64,000 bases of DNA, taken from NCBI GenBank assembly GCA_023667345.1, contig JAMPAF010000003.1, forward strand, positions 60,189 to 124,188, in the 5' to 3' direction. The notes below the pieces were generated by a model that worked only from the letters and a program-made list of their open reading frames with translations, did no database searches and was not told where the DNA came from. Source of the stretch: Clostridiales bacterium (lineage in GTDB: Bacteria > Bacillota > Clostridia > Christensenellales > Borkfalkiaceae). The position numbers were made by a program, and so were the translations under genes. Positions 25,875 to 34,875 of the stretch are shown here, one piece after another (within the stretch, counting starts at the first letter, position 1; each line of letters begins with the position of its first letter).

Positions 25875-26411
25875 TTAAATTGCTTCAACCTTAATATTAT
25901 CGTTGGTGTAAACGCATATCTCGCTAGCGATTTTAAGCGACTTTTGCGCAATCTCTTCGGCGGAAAAGTCGGTGTTCTGCACAAGGGCGCGCGCCGCTGC
26001 CAAAGCGTAGTTGCCGCCGCTGCCTATTGCCGCTATGCCGTCGTCGGGCTCTATAACCTCGCCCGTGCCCGAAACTATGAGCATTGTCTCCGCGTCGGCT
26101 ACAATCATAAGCGCCTCTAACTTTCTGCCCATCTTGTCGCCGCGCCAAAGTTCTGCCAGCTCCACAGCCGAACGCATTAAATTGCCCGAGAATTTATTTA
26201 ACATACCCTCGAACTTTTCGCTAAGCGAAAACGCGTCCGAAACAGACCCCGCAAAGCCCAAAACTACTTTGCCGCCGTAAATGCGCCTCACCTTAGTCGC
26301 ACTGTTTTTAAAGATAACGCTCTCGCCCATGGTGACCTGACCGTCGCCCGCGATAGCCGTTTTGCCGCCTCTTTTAACCCCGCAAATAGTGGTTGCGTGA
26401 AATTCTGTCAT
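25875..26411 (-). CDS. hslV: ATP-dependent protease peptidase subunit HslV (ClpQ)
   Basis: Threonine peptidase of the HslUV complex. The 178-aa sequence shows [19 protein letters not shown], then [10 protein letters not shown] and [17 protein letters not shown]. The N-terminus reads MTEFHATTI, five residues longer than proteobacterial HslV (MTTI). Bacillus subtilis CodW has the same extension (MSSFHATTI) and uses its N-terminal serine; here the residue exposed after Met removal would be Thr2. AAGGAG lies upstream. Part of the conserved topA-trmFO-hslV-hslU neighbourhood. Confidence 0.95.
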   Translation of the reverse strand: MTEFHATTICGVKRGGKTAIAGDGQVTMGESVIFKNSATKVRRIYGGKVVLGFAGSVSDAFSLSEKFEGMLNKFSGNLMRSAVELAELWRGDKMGRKLEALMIVADAETMLIVSGTGEVIEPDDGIAAIGSGGNYALAAARALVQNTDFSAEEIAQKSLKIASEICVYTNDNIKVEAI

Positions 26412-26465
26412 AATACTCCTTTCAGTCGTTATAAATTCGGAATTCGGAATTCATAATTAGGAATT

Positions 26466-26548
26466 AATTACCTTTACCCGCTTGCGCGGGAGTTTCCTCT
26501 TTGATAATTGCTAACGCAATTCTAAAAGAAGACACCGAGTTTGTGGTA
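26466..26548. repeat. Family E repeat, copy 3
   Basis: A short form: ATTACCTTTACCCGC, GCGGGAGTTTCCTCTTT, GCTAACGCAATTC and AAAAGAAGACACC. It lies 8 bp from a family A copy; the two together fill the trmFO-hslV gap. Confidence 0.65.
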
Positions 26549-26555
26549 GGAATAA

Positions 26556-26680
26556 TCAACCTCTATCCCCTCTTCGAGGTACTTTCCCCTTCAAAGGGGA
26601 AAGCAAGTGTTCCACGCAATCCCTCGCCTTCCACTTTGAAGGGGAAGGTGGCTGCGCAGCAGACGGAAGAGGTTGGTTCT
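26556..26680 (+). repeat. Family A repeat, copy 3
   Basis: Uninterrupted form, with GAAGGGGAAGGTGGC intact and the hairpin CTGCGCAGCAG next to it. It is the reference for placing the family F inserts in A1 and A5. Confidence 0.8.
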
Positions 26681-26764
26681 AATAAATATTTACCACAATT
26701 CCGCATTAAGAACTTATATTATTCATAAACGCTGCGCGCCGCATTTCAAACGGCGCGGAACGTT

Positions 26765-28063
26765 TTACTCACATATTTTTTTAACAAATTCTTCGATATT
26801 TTTCAAAGCGCGGTCGGCTAATAAGGCGTACCTCTGCTTTTTGTCGCGCACGGTTTTTTCGAGCGGTTTTAATATACCGAAATTGGCGTTCATAGGCTGA
26901 AAATTATCGGTTACCCCCGATATATGTGCCGACAAAGCCCCCAAAACGGTGGTTTGGTCGGGAATTATAACGGGCTTATTTTCCGCCTTTCTCGCCATAT
27001 GTACGGCGGCTAAAAGTCCGCTCGCCGCGCTCTCTACGTACCCCTCTACGCCCGTGAGTTGCCCCGTGAAAAATAAGAGCGGCTCGCCCTTAACCGAAAA
27101 GTCGGCGTTTAAAATTTTCGGCGAATTTAAGTACGTGTTGCGGTGCATAACACCGTAACGCAGAAATTCCGCTTCTTTTAATGCGGGTATAAGCGAAAAG
27201 ACCCTCTTCTGTTCCGAAAACTTTAAATTGGTCTGACAGCCCACCAAATTGTACGCGCCGCCGTCCGCCGTTTCCTTGCGAAGTTGCAACACGGCGTAGA
27301 ACTTGTTGCCGTCCTTATCGCGCAAGCCGACGGGCTTGAAAGGACCGAACCGAAGCGTTTCCGCGCCCCTTGCCGCCATGACCTCGACGGGCATACAGCC
27401 CTCGAAAATCTCCCGCTTTTCGAACTCGTGCAAAACCGCCCTTTCGGCGTTTACAAGCTCGTAGACGAACCTTTCGTACTCCTCTTTACTGAGCGGGCAG
27501 TTTAAATAATCGTCGCCGCCCTTGCCGTATCTGTCGCCGAAAAACGCGCGGGATAAATCCACGCTCTCGCGTGAGATGATGGGCGCGGACGCATCGTAAA
27601 AATGCAGTGCGCCGCCGAATTTTTTTCTGATATCCTCGGCTAAATTATCGCACGTTAAAGGTCCCGTCGCGATTATGCAAGGGGGCTTTGGGACAGCCTT
27701 TATCTCTTCGCACTTAACCTCGATATTCGGGTGCGATATCAATTTCTGCGTGATAAAGCTTGCAAACTTTTCCCTGTCGACCGCAAGCGCGCCGCCCGCT
27801 GGGATTTCGGCGTATGCCGCCGCGTCCATTGTAAGCGAGCCCAAAATCCGCATTTCCTGCTTTAAAAGCCCGCACGCGTTGGAGTACGCGTCCCGCCCCT
27901 TTAACGAGTTGGAACACACAAGCTCCCCGAAATTTCCGCTCTTATGCGCGGGCGTGAACGAGCGGGGCTTTATGTCGTACAGCTCAACCTTAAACCCGCG
28001 TTCGGCAAGATAATACGCCGCTTCCGCACCGGCAAGCCCCGCGCCGACAACCTTAATTGTCAT
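26765..28063 (-). CDS. trmFO: Folate-dependent tRNA m5U54 methyltransferase TrmFO
   Basis: Flavoenzyme that methylates U54 in the T-loop of tRNA using methylenetetrahydrofolate. The 432-aa protein begins with the FAD motif VVGAGLAGAEAAYYLAERG and carries FGELVCSNSLKGRDAYSNA, GPLTCDNLAEDI and GQLTGVEGYVESAASGLLA. It overlaps the end of topA by 11 bp. The topA-trmFO pairing matches Bacillus subtilis. Length and motifs are complete. Confidence 0.97.
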   Translation of the reverse strand: MTIKVVGAGLAGAEAAYYLAERGFKVELYDIKPRSFTPAHKSGNFGELVCSNSLKGRDAYSNACGLLKQEMRILGSLTMDAAAYAEIPAGGALAVDREKFASFITQKLISHPNIEVKCEEIKAVPKPPCIIATGPLTCDNLAEDIRKKFGGALHFYDASAPIISRESVDLSRAFFGDRYGKGGDDYLNCPLSKEEYERFVYELVNAERAVLHEFEKREIFEGCMPVEVMAARGAETLRFGPFKPVGLRDKDGNKFYAVLQLRKETADGGAYNLVGCQTNLKFSEQKRVFSLIPALKEAEFLRYGVMHRNTYLNSPKILNADFSVKGEPLLFFTGQLTGVEGYVESAASGLLAAVHMARKAENKPVIIPDQTTVLGALSAHISGVTDNFQPMNANFGILKPLEKTVRDKKQRYALLADRALKNIEEFVKKICE

Positions 28064-30386
28064 CGTCTTGCTTGGGGGCGGGCGCGGAGTAGTCGCAGTC
28101 CTTTTCGGAACACCTTAAAAAGTTGCCGCGCTTTACCACAAAGCCCTTGCCGCACTTGGGGCACTTGTCGCCCGTGGGGATATCCCAGCTTAAAAATTTG
28201 CACTCGGGATAGCCCGTGCAGCCGTAGTAAATTTTGCCGTTTTTAGAGCGCATGCGCCGCATGGGCTTGCCGCAAGTCGGGCACTTGCCGTCGGTGTGCT
28301 CGCCCTTTTTTGGCGTGCCGTCGGGCTTGTTTACGGGCTGTTTCGCCCCGCACGACGAGCACTCGAAGTAGTCGCCGTACTTGCCCTTTTTTATGAACAT
28401 AAAGCTTCCGCACTCGTGGCACTTTTCTTCGGTGACTTTTACGTCTATGGGCAGTATCTGCGAGCACTCGGGGTAGTTGGGGCAAGCCAAAAATTTGCCG
28501 AACTTGCCGCTTTTTACCACCATGTTCGCGCCACACTTGGGGCAGCGCACGTCGGAAATTTCCACCTCGCTCTCGGAAACTATATTAGAGCACTTGGGGT
28601 AATTCGAGCACGCGAGGTACTTGCCGTACTTTCCTAAGCGCCTTATCATAACCGAGCCGCACTTTTCGCACTTTATGTCCGTCTTTTCGTCGCCGTCGCA
28701 CGCCGCCGTTCTCAGCTTTTCGGCGAACGAGGGGTAAAAATCGGATATAATTTTGTGCCAGTCAACGCCGCCTTCCTCTATCTTGTCCAAATCCTCTTCC
28801 ATTTTCGCCGTAAAATCGACGTCCATAATGTCGGAGAAATAGTGCACCAAAATGTCGGTAATTTTGTACGCGACCTCGGTGGGCACCATATATTTGCCGT
28901 CCTTTTCGACGTACTTGCGCTTTGTCAGCACCGAAATTATCGAAGCGTAGGTCGAAGGTCTGCCTATGCCGCGCTCGTCCATAGCCTTTACGAGTGACGC
29001 GTCGGTGTAGCGAAGAGGCGGGCGGGTGAATTTCTGTTCCTTTGAAAGCGATACGAGATTGAGCCCGTCGCCCTCGTTTAAGGGGGGCAGAAGCTTTCCG
29101 CTCTCTTCCTCGTCGCTATCCACGCTCTGAGCTACGCTGTACGCCGCGGTAAAGCCCGCAAATATGAGCGCCTTGCCGCTCGCCTTGAACACGTAGCCGT
29201 TGCTCGTCGCCTCAATCTGCATGGAATTGTATTGCGCTTCCGCCATCTGCGACGCAACGAAGCGGTCGTAAATGAGCTTGTATATGTTGTAGTGTTTTTT
29301 GTCGAGATACTGTTTAACGCTCGCGGGGGTGACCTCTAAATTTATGGGTCTTATCGCCTCGTGCGCGTCCTGCGCGCCCTTCTTCGTCGCGTAATAGTTA
29401 GGCTTTGCGGGCACATATTCCTTGCCGTAGTTGCGCTCTATGAAGGAAAGCGCCGCCTGCTGTGCCTCGACCGCTATTCGCACCGAGTCGGTTCTTATAT
29501 AGGTTATGAGCGCGATATGGTCGCCGCCCACGTCCATGCCCTCGTAGAGGTGCTGGGCAACGAGCATTGTTTCGGGCGAGGACATGCCGAATTTGTTCGA
29601 AGCGTCCTGTTGAAGCGACGAGGTCGTAAAGGGTGCGGGGGCGTGCTGTTTCGACACGCCGTTTTTGACTTTGGTTACGACGAAAGAGCCGCTTTTAATT
29701 TCCTTTTCCGCCTCTTCCGCGGTGGCAACGTCAATCGACGCGCCGTTCTTTTTTAACTGATAAACCGCCTTGAACGGGGCATACTTGGCGTCCAAATCGC
29801 AAAGTTGAGCGTTGAACGAGTAGTATTCCTCGGGCACGAACGCCGAAATCTCGCGCTCTCTGTCGACTATCAGGCGCAGAGCAACCGACTGCACGCGCCC
29901 CGCCGAAAGTCCGTCCTGTATGCGGTTGTTCAGAAAGGGCGAGAGCTTGTAGCCGACGAGCCTGTCGAGTACGCGCCTTGCCTGCTGTGCGTCGACTAAA
30001 TTATAGTCTATCTTGCGCGGGCTCTTCAAAGCGTTCTGCACCGCGCGGGGGGAGATTTCGTTGAACTCCACCCTGTTCGCGCAGTCGGGGTCCATGCCCA
30101 AAACGGTCTGTAAATGCCAGCTTATCGCCTCGCCCTCGCGGTCGGGGTCGGTTGCGAGGTAAACGCGGTCGGCTCTTTTCGCCTCTTCGGTAAGCCGCTT
30201 TATAACGTCCTTTTTGTTGGGCGTTATCTCGTAATGCGGCTCGAAATTTTCTGTGATTTTTACGCCGAGCGTCTTTTCGGGCAAATCCCTTACGTGCCCG
30301 CCCGACGCGTCGACGCGGAATTTACCCTTTAAATATTTCGAAATGGTCTTTGCCTTCGAAGGCGATTCTACTATTATTAAATCCAT
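28053..30386 (-). CDS. topA: DNA topoisomerase I
   Basis: Type IA topoisomerase that relaxes negative supercoils. The 777-aa protein has the TOPRIM domain (LIIVESPSKAKTISKYL, DPDREGEAISWHL), the catalytic tyrosine in ALITYIRTDSVR and the GIGRPSTYASII motif. Five C-terminal four-cysteine zinc modules follow, for example CEKCGS, CPKCGA, CHECGS, CPTCGK and CPKCGK. AAGGAGATATTT precedes the ATG. It is translationally coupled to trmFO. A family G repeat separates it from dprA. Confidence 0.97.
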   Translation of the reverse strand: MDLIIVESPSKAKTISKYLKGKFRVDASGGHVRDLPEKTLGVKITENFEPHYEITPNKKDVIKRLTEEAKRADRVYLATDPDREGEAISWHLQTVLGMDPDCANRVEFNEISPRAVQNALKSPRKIDYNLVDAQQARRVLDRLVGYKLSPFLNNRIQDGLSAGRVQSVALRLIVDREREISAFVPEEYYSFNAQLCDLDAKYAPFKAVYQLKKNGASIDVATAEEAEKEIKSGSFVVTKVKNGVSKQHAPAPFTTSSLQQDASNKFGMSSPETMLVAQHLYEGMDVGGDHIALITYIRTDSVRIAVEAQQAALSFIERNYGKEYVPAKPNYYATKKGAQDAHEAIRPINLEVTPASVKQYLDKKHYNIYKLIYDRFVASQMAEAQYNSMQIEATSNGYVFKASGKALIFAGFTAAYSVAQSVDSDEEESGKLLPPLNEGDGLNLVSLSKEQKFTRPPLRYTDASLVKAMDERGIGRPSTYASIISVLTKRKYVEKDGKYMVPTEVAYKITDILVHYFSDIMDVDFTAKMEEDLDKIEEGGVDWHKIISDFYPSFAEKLRTAACDGDEKTDIKCEKCGSVMIRRLGKYGKYLACSNYPKCSNIVSESEVEISDVRCPKCGANMVVKSGKFGKFLACPNYPECSQILPIDVKVTEEKCHECGSFMFIKKGKYGDYFECSSCGAKQPVNKPDGTPKKGEHTDGKCPTCGKPMRRMRSKNGKIYYGCTGYPECKFLSWDIPTGDKCPKCGKGFVVKRGNFLRCSEKDCDYSAPAPKQDDDN

Positions 30387-30439
30387 AAATATCTCCTTTC
30401 TCGCAAAAATCTCGTTCTTGGGGCGAACGATATTTTCTG

Positions 30440-30652
30440 CGAATTTTGGGAGGCTCTGCCTCCCTGCCCGCGATAGTCAGGTGCCCTCGTGATTATCAAA
30501 TCGCGGGCATTCCCACCGCTGCCCGCCCGCGTAGCGGTCGCACGAAGCGAAGCGCAGTAGGCGAAAGTTTTACTGCGTGCCGTTGCCGAGGCAACGGGGC
30601 GCAAATTGGGTCGCGCTGCGCAAAAGCGCGGTTTTGCTTGCTACGTTTATTA
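30440..30652 (-). repeat. Family G structured repeat, copy 3 (inverted, variant)
   Basis: On the minus strand: AAACCGCGCTTTTGCGCAGC, GCCCGCGAT/ATCGCGGGC around TTGATAATCACGAGGGCACC, GGAGGC-AGA-GCCTCC, and a diverged end stem ATCGTTC/GAACGAGAT. An extra block with GTTGCCTCGGCAAC and ACCGCTACGCGGGCGGGCAGCGGT is present. It occupies the topA-dprA gap. Confidence 0.7.
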
Positions 30653-30738
30653 TTTTAAAAAATTTTAATGCAGTATGAAGGACGAATTATTTAAAATAAT
30701 TTTCATTCTTAATTCTTAATTCTTAATTCCGCATTTAA

Positions 30739-31815
30739 TTAAATACTCGCGAACGAGTTGCCGCCCGTTCTTACTATCAGTCCTTTTATCTCGAGCATCG
30801 AACACACGGTTATAACGTCCGTAAGCTTTAACCCAGTTTTGCCCGCAAGCTGTTCGGCGTGCATTTCGCCCTGCTCTTTTAAACACGCGAGCACCGCCGC
30901 CTCGTCGCCGTCCAAATCATCCGCAGGCTTTGCGTCCTCTTTTTTGCATTCGATTTTCAGAAACGCGAGCACGTCGCTCACTTCGTCGCAGAGAAGCGCG
31001 CCCGTCTTTATCAAACTGTTGCACCCCTTGCCCGCGGGAACGCCGACGCCGTAGGGGAAGGCAAACAATTCTTTGGAATAGCTGTTCGCATATTCCACGG
31101 TGGAAAATGTGCCGCTCTTTTCGCCCGCCGACACCACCAAAACGCCCTCGGAAAGCCCCGCTATTATGCGGTTACGCAGCGTGAAAGTGTGCTTTTGAAC
31201 GGGAGTTTCGGGCACAAACTCGGATACCGTCAGCCCCTCTTTTTCAACCTTTTTGAAGAGGTTTACGTTGGGATAGCAGTCGGAATCGTGACCGCCGGGC
31301 AGCACGCAGACAACGTTGCCCGTGGAAAGCGCACCCGCCGCGGCGGCGCTGTCGCCGCCGTCCGCAACGCCCGTGACCACCGTAACGTAGCCCGAGAGCT
31401 CGGCGCAAAAACGCTTGCACTCCTCAATGACGTTTGCGGGCGTTCTGCGCGAGCCCACCACGCCGAACATTCGGGTGGACAGAAGCTCCCTTCTGCCGCG
31501 CAAGTAAAGTACGAGCGGCGGCGCGGGCGTCCGCTTTAATTGAGGCGGAAAGTCCGCGCTCTTGAAAGTCACGCACTCTATGCCCCGTTTTGTTAGCTCC
31601 GCAAGCACGCTTTCGCGGTATTCCGCGTCCGAAAATAAAGCCTTTACTTTATTATATACTCCGCCGCCAAGCGTTTTAATCAATTCGTTTTCATATTTTT
31701 GTCTGTCGCCGACCGCCTCGTTGTGCGCGGCAAGCAACAGCTTTTTCTGTTTGTAGGTCAAAAGCTTTATGCTGTCGGCGGCTATAAGGTCGGTCTCGCT
31801 CTTTGTGTAACTCAT
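30739..31815 (-). CDS. dprA: DNA processing protein DprA
   Basis: Binds incoming single-stranded DNA and loads RecA during natural transformation. The 358-aa protein has the Rossmann core VVGSRRTPANVIEECKRF, VTGVADGGDSAAAAGAL, VLPGGHDSDCYP, LRNRIIAGLSEGVLVV and a C-terminal winged-helix segment. It overlaps comM by 4 bp. Whether the organism is competent is not shown; no com pilus genes are present here. Confidence 0.93.
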   Translation of the reverse strand: MSYTKSETDLIAADSIKLLTYKQKKLLLAAHNEAVGDRQKYENELIKTLGGGVYNKVKALFSDAEYRESVLAELTKRGIECVTFKSADFPPQLKRTPAPPLVLYLRGRRELLSTRMFGVVGSRRTPANVIEECKRFCAELSGYVTVVTGVADGGDSAAAAGALSTGNVVCVLPGGHDSDCYPNVNLFKKVEKEGLTVSEFVPETPVQKHTFTLRNRIIAGLSEGVLVVSAGEKSGTFSTVEYANSYSKELFAFPYGVGVPAGKGCNSLIKTGALLCDEVSDVLAFLKIECKKEDAKPADDLDGDEAAVLACLKEQGEMHAEQLAGKTGLKLTDVITVCSMLEIKGLIVRTGGNSFASI

Positions 31816-33341
31816 AACTGTGCCGTGCTGTCGAAGTTGCGGTACGAGGTAGCTTCCAATATATGTTTGGGCTTGATTTCAACGGAAGCATCCAAATCGG
31901 CTATCGTGCGCGCCACCTTGATTATGCGCGAGCGCGCCCTTGCCGACAGGTTCAGTCTCTCGAACGCGGTGCGCAATATTTTTTCGCAGTCGGGCGTTAA
32001 GGCGCAATATTTTTTAAGCTGAGCCTCGCCCATATCCGCGTTTACCGTAACGCCCTCTTCGTCGAAGAAGCGTTCGCGCTGAATTGCGCGGGCACGCTCC
32101 ACGCGCGATTTAACGTCGCGGCTCTTTTCTCCGTCGGCATCGCCCGCAAGCTCTTCATACTTTATGTTGTCCACTTCCACCTGCAAATCTATTCTGTCCA
32201 ACAAAGGGCCGGAGATTTTACTGCGGTACTTTCTTATCTGCGCGGGGGTGCAGGTGCACTGCTTTTCTTTGGAACCGAGATTGCCGCAAGGGCAGGGGTT
32301 CATACTCGCGCACAGAATAAAGTCGGCGGGAAAAGTGATTGCGCCGCCCGCGCGGGTAACCGTGATTTTGCCGTCCTCCAACGGTTGGCGCAGAGATTCG
32401 AGCGCGCTTCTCGTGTACTCGGGCAGCTCGTCCAAAAACAGCACGCCGCGGTGCGCCTTCGAAATTTCGCCCGCGCGTATTTTGGTGTTGCCGCCGCCGC
32501 AGAGGGATACAACTGTCGCCGTATGGTGGGGCGTACGGAAGGGGCGCAGAGAAACTATCCCCTCTTCGCCAAGCTCGCCCGAAACGGAGAGAATTTTGGT
32601 AACCTCCAACGCCTCTTCGAAGGTCATATCGGGCATAATCGTGGGGATACACCGCGCGAGCATGGTTTTGCCCGTGCCGGGGGGACCGGATAAAAGTATG
32701 TTGTGCCCGCCCGCGACCGCGATTTCGAGCGCGCGCTTTGCCATTGCCTGCCCGCGCACGTAGCTTAAATCGCAGTTGTACGATGCTCGGCTCTTCGCCG
32801 CCTCGAAACTGCGCACCTTTACGGGCGCCATCGGCATACCCGACAAAAACTCGAAAGTCTGGCGGAGCGATTTGAGCGCGTACACCTCTATGCCCTCGAT
32901 ATAGCTCGCCTCGCCCGCGTTGCCCGCGGGGACGATAAACTTCTTGTACCCCCGCGTCTTTGCGGAAATGAGCACGGGCAGAATTCCGTTTACCGCGCGA
33001 AGTGACCCGTCCAAAGCAAGCTCGCCGAGAATGACTATGCCGTCCGTGTCGGCGTTGAGCTGTCCGCTTGCCGCCAGGAGCGATACGGCTATCGGCAGGT
33101 CGTACTGACCGCCCTCTTTTTTGATATCGGCGGGCGCGAGGTTCACCGTAACCTTGTTTACGGGGAAGTGCAAAAGGCTGTTGCGTATAGCCGAGTACAC
33201 CCTCTCCTTGCTCTCTTTTACCGCCGTATCGGGCAAGCCGACCAGCTCGTACGAGACCATGCCCTTGTTGATATCCGTTTCGACGTCGACGGGCACTCCC
33301 TCGAGCCCCACCAACGCGTAACTTGTAATTTTAGATAACAT
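31812..33341 (-). CDS. comM: YifB/ComM-family Mg-chelatase-like AAA+ protein
   Basis: Hexameric AAA+ helicase-like protein; ComM promotes branch migration during transformation in Vibrio. The 509-aa protein has the N-terminal Lon-protease-like fold (YALVGLEGVPVDVETDI, GLPDTAVKESKERV), Walker A LLSGPPGTGKTMLARC, Walker B GVLFLDELPEY and the C-terminal CPCGNLGSKEKQCTC zinc-like segment. I used ATG 33341 (MLSKIT) with a GGAGGAGG site. It is translationally coupled to dprA, which supports a joint role in DNA uptake. Confidence 0.93.
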   Translation of the reverse strand: MLSKITSYALVGLEGVPVDVETDINKGMVSYELVGLPDTAVKESKERVYSAIRNSLLHFPVNKVTVNLAPADIKKEGGQYDLPIAVSLLAASGQLNADTDGIVILGELALDGSLRAVNGILPVLISAKTRGYKKFIVPAGNAGEASYIEGIEVYALKSLRQTFEFLSGMPMAPVKVRSFEAAKSRASYNCDLSYVRGQAMAKRALEIAVAGGHNILLSGPPGTGKTMLARCIPTIMPDMTFEEALEVTKILSVSGELGEEGIVSLRPFRTPHHTATVVSLCGGGNTKIRAGEISKAHRGVLFLDELPEYTRSALESLRQPLEDGKITVTRAGGAITFPADFILCASMNPCPCGNLGSKEKQCTCTPAQIRKYRSKISGPLLDRIDLQVEVDNIKYEELAGDADGEKSRDVKSRVERARAIQRERFFDEEGVTVNADMGEAQLKKYCALTPDCEKILRTAFERLNLSARARSRIIKVARTIADLDASVEIKPKHILEATSYRNFDSTAQL

Positions 33342-33524
33342 AAGGCGTGTCGCCTCCTCCAAGTCCTTTAATTGCCGCAATATATGCCAACACCGTCACG
33401 GCAAAACTTATCAGTCAATTCGCAATTAGGAATGCGGAATTAAACCTTAGCTTAACCTTCCCCTTTGGGGGAAGGTTACAATAAGGTCAAATTTTTTAAA
33501 AATCTTTCCCGCGATTGCAAATTT

Positions 33525-33553
33525 AAAAAAGCTCCCGCGCGTAGCGGGAGCTT
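33525..33553 (-). terminator. Intrinsic terminator of rplS
   Basis: GCTCCCGC/GCGGGAGC stem with a GCGTA loop region; on the minus strand it is followed by TTTTTTAAA. It lies 7 bp past the rplS stop. Confidence 0.85.
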
Positions 33554-33559
33554 ATTTAA

Positions 33560-33904
33560 TTATCTTATTTCCTGTATCTTAGCAGCCTTACCGGTCAAGC
33601 CCCTCAGGTAGTAGAGCTTAGCCCTTCTTACCTTGCCTTTCTTGACGACCGTAATCGACGCGATTTTCGGGGAATGAACGGGGAAGGTTCTCTCTACGCC
33701 CACGCCGAAAGATAAGCGGCGAACGGTAAAGCTTTCCCTTATGCCGCCGTGCTTTTTGGCGATTACGACGCCCTCGAAGTTCTGAATTCTTTCCTTCGTA
33801 CCCTCGATAACCTTAAAGCCGACCCTTACGGTGTCACCTACATTAAACGCGGGAACGCTCTCCTTCATGCCCTCTTTTTCGATGGCTTCAACTAACTTAC
33901 TCAT
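33560..33904 (-). CDS. rplS: 50S ribosomal protein L19
   Basis: Large-subunit protein at the 30S/50S interface. The 114-aa sequence is complete: [50 protein letters not shown] and [13 protein letters not shown]. It has its own promoter and terminator, so it is a one-gene unit sitting between yraN and comM instead of directly after trmD as in Bacillus subtilis. The leader (about 90-100 nt) can form a hairpin GTATTC/GAATAC, possibly an L19 autoregulatory leader; I am not sure of this. Confidence 0.97.
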   Translation of the reverse strand: MSKLVEAIEKEGMKESVPAFNVGDTVRVGFKVIEGTKERIQNFEGVVIAKKHGGIRESFTVRRLSFGVGVERTFPVHSPKIASITVVKKGKVRRAKLYYLRGLTGKAAKIQEIR

Positions 33905-34006
33905 ACGACTTGTCCTCCATAAACCAAGTATTCATGCCCGAATTTTTTCAGCAGAGGAATACCCGAAGTCTTGATATTTTTTTGATTATTTTGCGATTGC
34001 CTTACT

Positions 34007-34035
34007 ATCTTAGCAAACCGAAAATAAAAATGCAA
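34007..34035 (-). promoter_or_regulatory. rplS promoter
   Basis: Minus-strand TTGCAT (34030-34035), 17 bp, TAAGAT (34007-34012), about 100 bp upstream of the rplS start. Confidence 0.6.
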
Positions 34036-34101
34036 CTTATTTTCAGGGGTGTATCGCAATTTTCACAATTAAATTTTCAACGCGGAATTGTGGCGGAATA
34101 A

Positions 34102-34227
34102 TCAACCTCTATCCCCTCTTCGAGGTACTTTCCCCTTCAAAGGGGAAAGCAAGACGCTTTTCACCTTAATCTCGCCTTCCACTTTGAAGGGGAAGGTGGC
34201 GCCGAAGGCGACGGAAGAGGTTGGTTC
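34102..34227 (+). repeat. Family A repeat, copy 4
   Basis: Uninterrupted copy with GGCGCCGAAGGCGAC in place of the CTGCGCAGCAG hairpin of copy A3. It lies upstream of the rplS promoter; tandem AATTCTTAATTC units follow to about 34310. Confidence 0.8.
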
Positions 34228-34345
34228 TTTTAATTATTCCTTAGCATAATTCTTAATTCTGCATTCTTAATTCTTAATTCCGAATTCTTAATTCCGCATT
34301 CTATATATAATATGTATATATAGAGCGCCGTTTTTTAAATAATAA

Positions 34346-34524
34346 ACGTAGCAAGCAAAACCGCGCTTTTGCGCAGCGCGACCCAATTTGCGCATACCTG
34401 CGCCTCAGCGGTTTGAATGCCCGCGATTTGATTATATGAGTGCCCCGAACTATCGCGGGCAGAAAGGCAGCGCCTTTCATTTCGTAGCGTTTTCTCGTCG
34501 TCGCCAGACGAGAAAACCGAGAGT
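34346..34524 (+). repeat. Family G structured repeat, copy 2
   Basis: AAACCGC pairs with GCGGTTT around two inner GC hairpins. Then come TGCCCGCGAT/ATCGCGGGCA around GATTATATGAGTGCCCC, AAAGGC-AGC-GCCTTT, and GTTTTCTCGTC/GACGAGAAAAC. It ends at the stop codon of yraN, as copy 1 ends at the MurF-like stop. Confidence 0.8.
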
Positions 34525-34875
34525 TTAATAGAACGCGTTTTCTATATGGTTTATGCCCTTTTTCGTGACCTCGATAATATCGAAGCGCACGGTGAAATCG
34601 ACCGCCTTGTGCGCATAGTAAAACCGCGCGCTGTTAATATATCTCTTTTGCCTTTCCCGCCCAACGGCTTGATTTGGCTCGCCGAAATAGTCGCTCGTGC
34701 GCGTTTTGACCTCGATAAACGCCGTAACGCCGTCCTTTCGGGCAATGATGTCCACCTCGCCGAACGGGCACTTGAAATTGCGTTCGATTATCTTGTAGCC
34801 CTGCTTTTTTAAGTAGCGCGCCGCCTTGTGCTCGCCGAAAAAGCCCAGCCGCCGCTTTTCGCCGTTTATTGCCAT
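34525..34875 (-). CDS. yraN: YraN family protein (UPF0102, nuclease-like fold)
   Basis: A 116-aa protein of the restriction-endonuclease-like superfamily: RRLGFFGEHKAARYLKKQG, NFKCPFGEVDIIARK, then FIEVKTRTS. The E-VDII and EVK residues are the expected metal-binding set. No activity is firmly established for the family; a role in DNA or RNA processing is suggested by its steady link with rnhB. It overlaps rnhB by 10 bp. Confidence 0.9.
   Translation of the reverse strand: MAINGEKRRLGFFGEHKAARYLKKQGYKIIERNFKCPFGEVDIIARKDGVTAFIEVKTRTSDYFGEPNQAVGRERQKRYINSARFYYAHKAVDFTVRFDIIEVTKKGINHIENAFY

Noticed and set aside
30440-30738. Family G copy 3 considered as a topA or dprA regulatory leader.
   Set aside because: The other two family G copies lie in the opposite orientation to their adjacent genes, so a shared cis-regulatory role is unlikely.
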